Shown here: positions 12,856 to 13,491 of the stretch, in pieces
How positions within the stretch are numbered: the first letter of the stretch is position 1
How the letters are laid out: each line of letters begins with the position of its first letter
DNA from: Rhodobacteraceae bacterium UBA6273
Lineage (GTDB): Bacteria; Pseudomonadota; Alphaproteobacteria; Rhodobacterales; Rhodobacteraceae
Length of the DNA stretch: 13,491 bases
Direction of reading: 5' to 3'
NCBI GenBank assembly: GCA_002440625.1
Contig: DJUV01000346.1
Coordinates: 1 to 13,491 of the forward strand
Program-made: the position numbers and the translations under genes
The notes under the pieces: model-generated
The model's input: only the letters and a program-made list of their open reading frames with translations
Told to the model about the DNA's origin: nothing
Databases searched by the model: none

Positions 12856-13491
12856 AGCTCGCCCCCCGCGATGGCGATGGCCTGGCCGTTGACGCCTTCC
12901 GACCCCGGTCCGCAGAGCCAGAGCGCCGTTGCCGTGACTTCCACCGGCTGGATCAGCCTTTTTTGCGGGTTGGTGGCGGCCAGCGCGGCGCGCGCCTCCT
13001 CCGCCGACTTGCCGGTCTTTGCGACGATGGTCGCGACCGAGCGGTCGGTCATTTCGGTGTCGAGAAAACCGGGGCAGATTGCATTCACCGTGACCGGCCC
13101 CCTGGCCACCTCCAGTGCCAGAGAACGCACAAGGCCCACCGTGCCGTGCTTGGCCGCCGCATAGGGCGCCACATAGCCGTAGCCCTTGAGGCCCGCGGTC
13201 GAGGCGATGGCGATCAGCCGGCCCCAGCCTGGAAGCTGCGCAAGGCCGGCGCGGAACGTCAGGAAGACGCCGGTCAGGTTCACCGCCAGCATGGCGTTCC
13301 ATTGGTCGAGCGTCACGCGGCCAAGCGGCGCGCTTTCCGCCGCCCCGGCATTGGCGATGACGATGTCGCAAGGTCCGGCTTTGGCAAAGGTGCGCGCCAC
13401 GTCGCCTTCCTGCGTAACGTCGGCAATCACGAAGCGCGCGCCAAGGGGCTCGGCGACAGCCCGCAAGGGCGCCTCGCGCCGGCCCGAGATC
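12852..13491 (-). CDS. Short-chain dehydrogenase/reductase, probable 3-hydroxyacyl-CoA dehydrogenase role (N-terminus cut by window edge)
   Basis: The frame is open from the right edge (first full codon at 13490) and gives 212 residues without the N-terminal glycine-rich NAD(P) motif, which lies outside the window. The visible part begins ISGRREAPL, normal SDR sequence after the second beta-strand, so the in-frame TTG at 13466 is not the true start. D-V (ADVTQ), the IANAGAAES NAG motif, catalytic Ser in IAST, and YAAAK (Tyr 13 residues after Ser, then YxxxK) are all present. CPGFLDTEM follows as in classical SDRs of the FabG/3-hydroxyacyl-CoA group. It would oxidise a 3-hydroxyacyl-CoA or alicyclic alcohol in the same pathway as the hydratase and dehydrogenase. 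Its stop overlaps the MarR start as ATGA. Confidence 0.9.
   Translation of the reverse strand, partial: ISGRREAPLRAVAEPLGARFVIADVTQEGDVARTFAKAGPCDIVIANAGAAESAPLGRVTLDQWNAMLAVNLTGVFLTFRAGLAQLPGWGRLIAIASTAGLKGYGYVAPYAAAKHGTVGLVRSLALEVARGPVTVNAICPGFLDTEMTDRSVATIVAKTGKSAEEARAALAATNPQKRLIQPVEVTATALWLCGPGSEGVNGQAIAIAGGEL

Noticed and set aside
12418..13371. Apparent 317-codon extended MarR gene
   Set aside because: The first 172 codons are the SDR gene read in another frame. MarR homology begins at ATG 12855.

Overview
The window is dense, GC-rich coding DNA with a strong G/C bias at third codon positions, ATGA stop/start overlaps and no insertion sequence, tRNA, rRNA or CRISPR array that I can see. 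Gene content and protein sequence style fit an alphaproteobacterium, most likely Rhodobacteraceae; this placement is inferred from style, not from a marker gene. No stretch above 300 bases lacks a gene. The only real spacers are 591-715, 3844-3963 and 7921-8005, and each carries inverted repeats.

Left part (1-7477): a leftward cyclase-family metal hydrolase (HxGTHxDAPxH motif, isatin hydrolase / kynurenine formamidase type, C-terminus cut by the window edge) faces a rightward operon. That operon encodes a PYROXD2/phytoene-dehydrogenase-like FAD oxidoreductase followed by a complete Dpp/Opp-type ABC importer: a Tat-signal substrate-binding protein, two permeases and two ATPases. The permease and ATPase genes overlap one another. 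A 120-base spacer with three consecutive hairpins separates the binding-protein gene from the first permease. The 125-base divergent spacer is packed with palindromes and is the obvious regulatory site.

Right part (7462-13491): a leftward operon, read from the right edge: SDR dehydrogenase (N-terminus cut by the edge), MarR-type regulator, enoyl-CoA hydratase-like crotonase, acyl-CoA dehydrogenase, hotdog thioesterase, RidA-family protein, 2-aminobenzoate/benzoate-CoA ligase-like AMP-binding enzyme, and, after a hairpin, a second hotdog thioesterase. All junctions from SDR to RidA are 4-base ATGA overlaps except hydratase/dehydrogenase, which has an 18-base gap. The last thioesterase runs 16 bases into the end of the convergent ABC ATPase gene.

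Working model (inference): the right operon activates an aromatic acid, probably anthranilate (2-aminobenzoate), to its CoA thioester and finishes degradation by beta-oxidation-like steps, as in the aerobic 2-aminobenzoyl-CoA pathway. RidA would handle an enamine intermediate and the thioesterases would free trapped CoA. The dearomatising monooxygenase/reductase is not in the window and would be expected beyond 13491. The isatin-hydrolase-like cyclase could feed this route (isatin to isatinate to anthranilate), with the importer bringing in a precursor. The link between the two halves is only their proximity.
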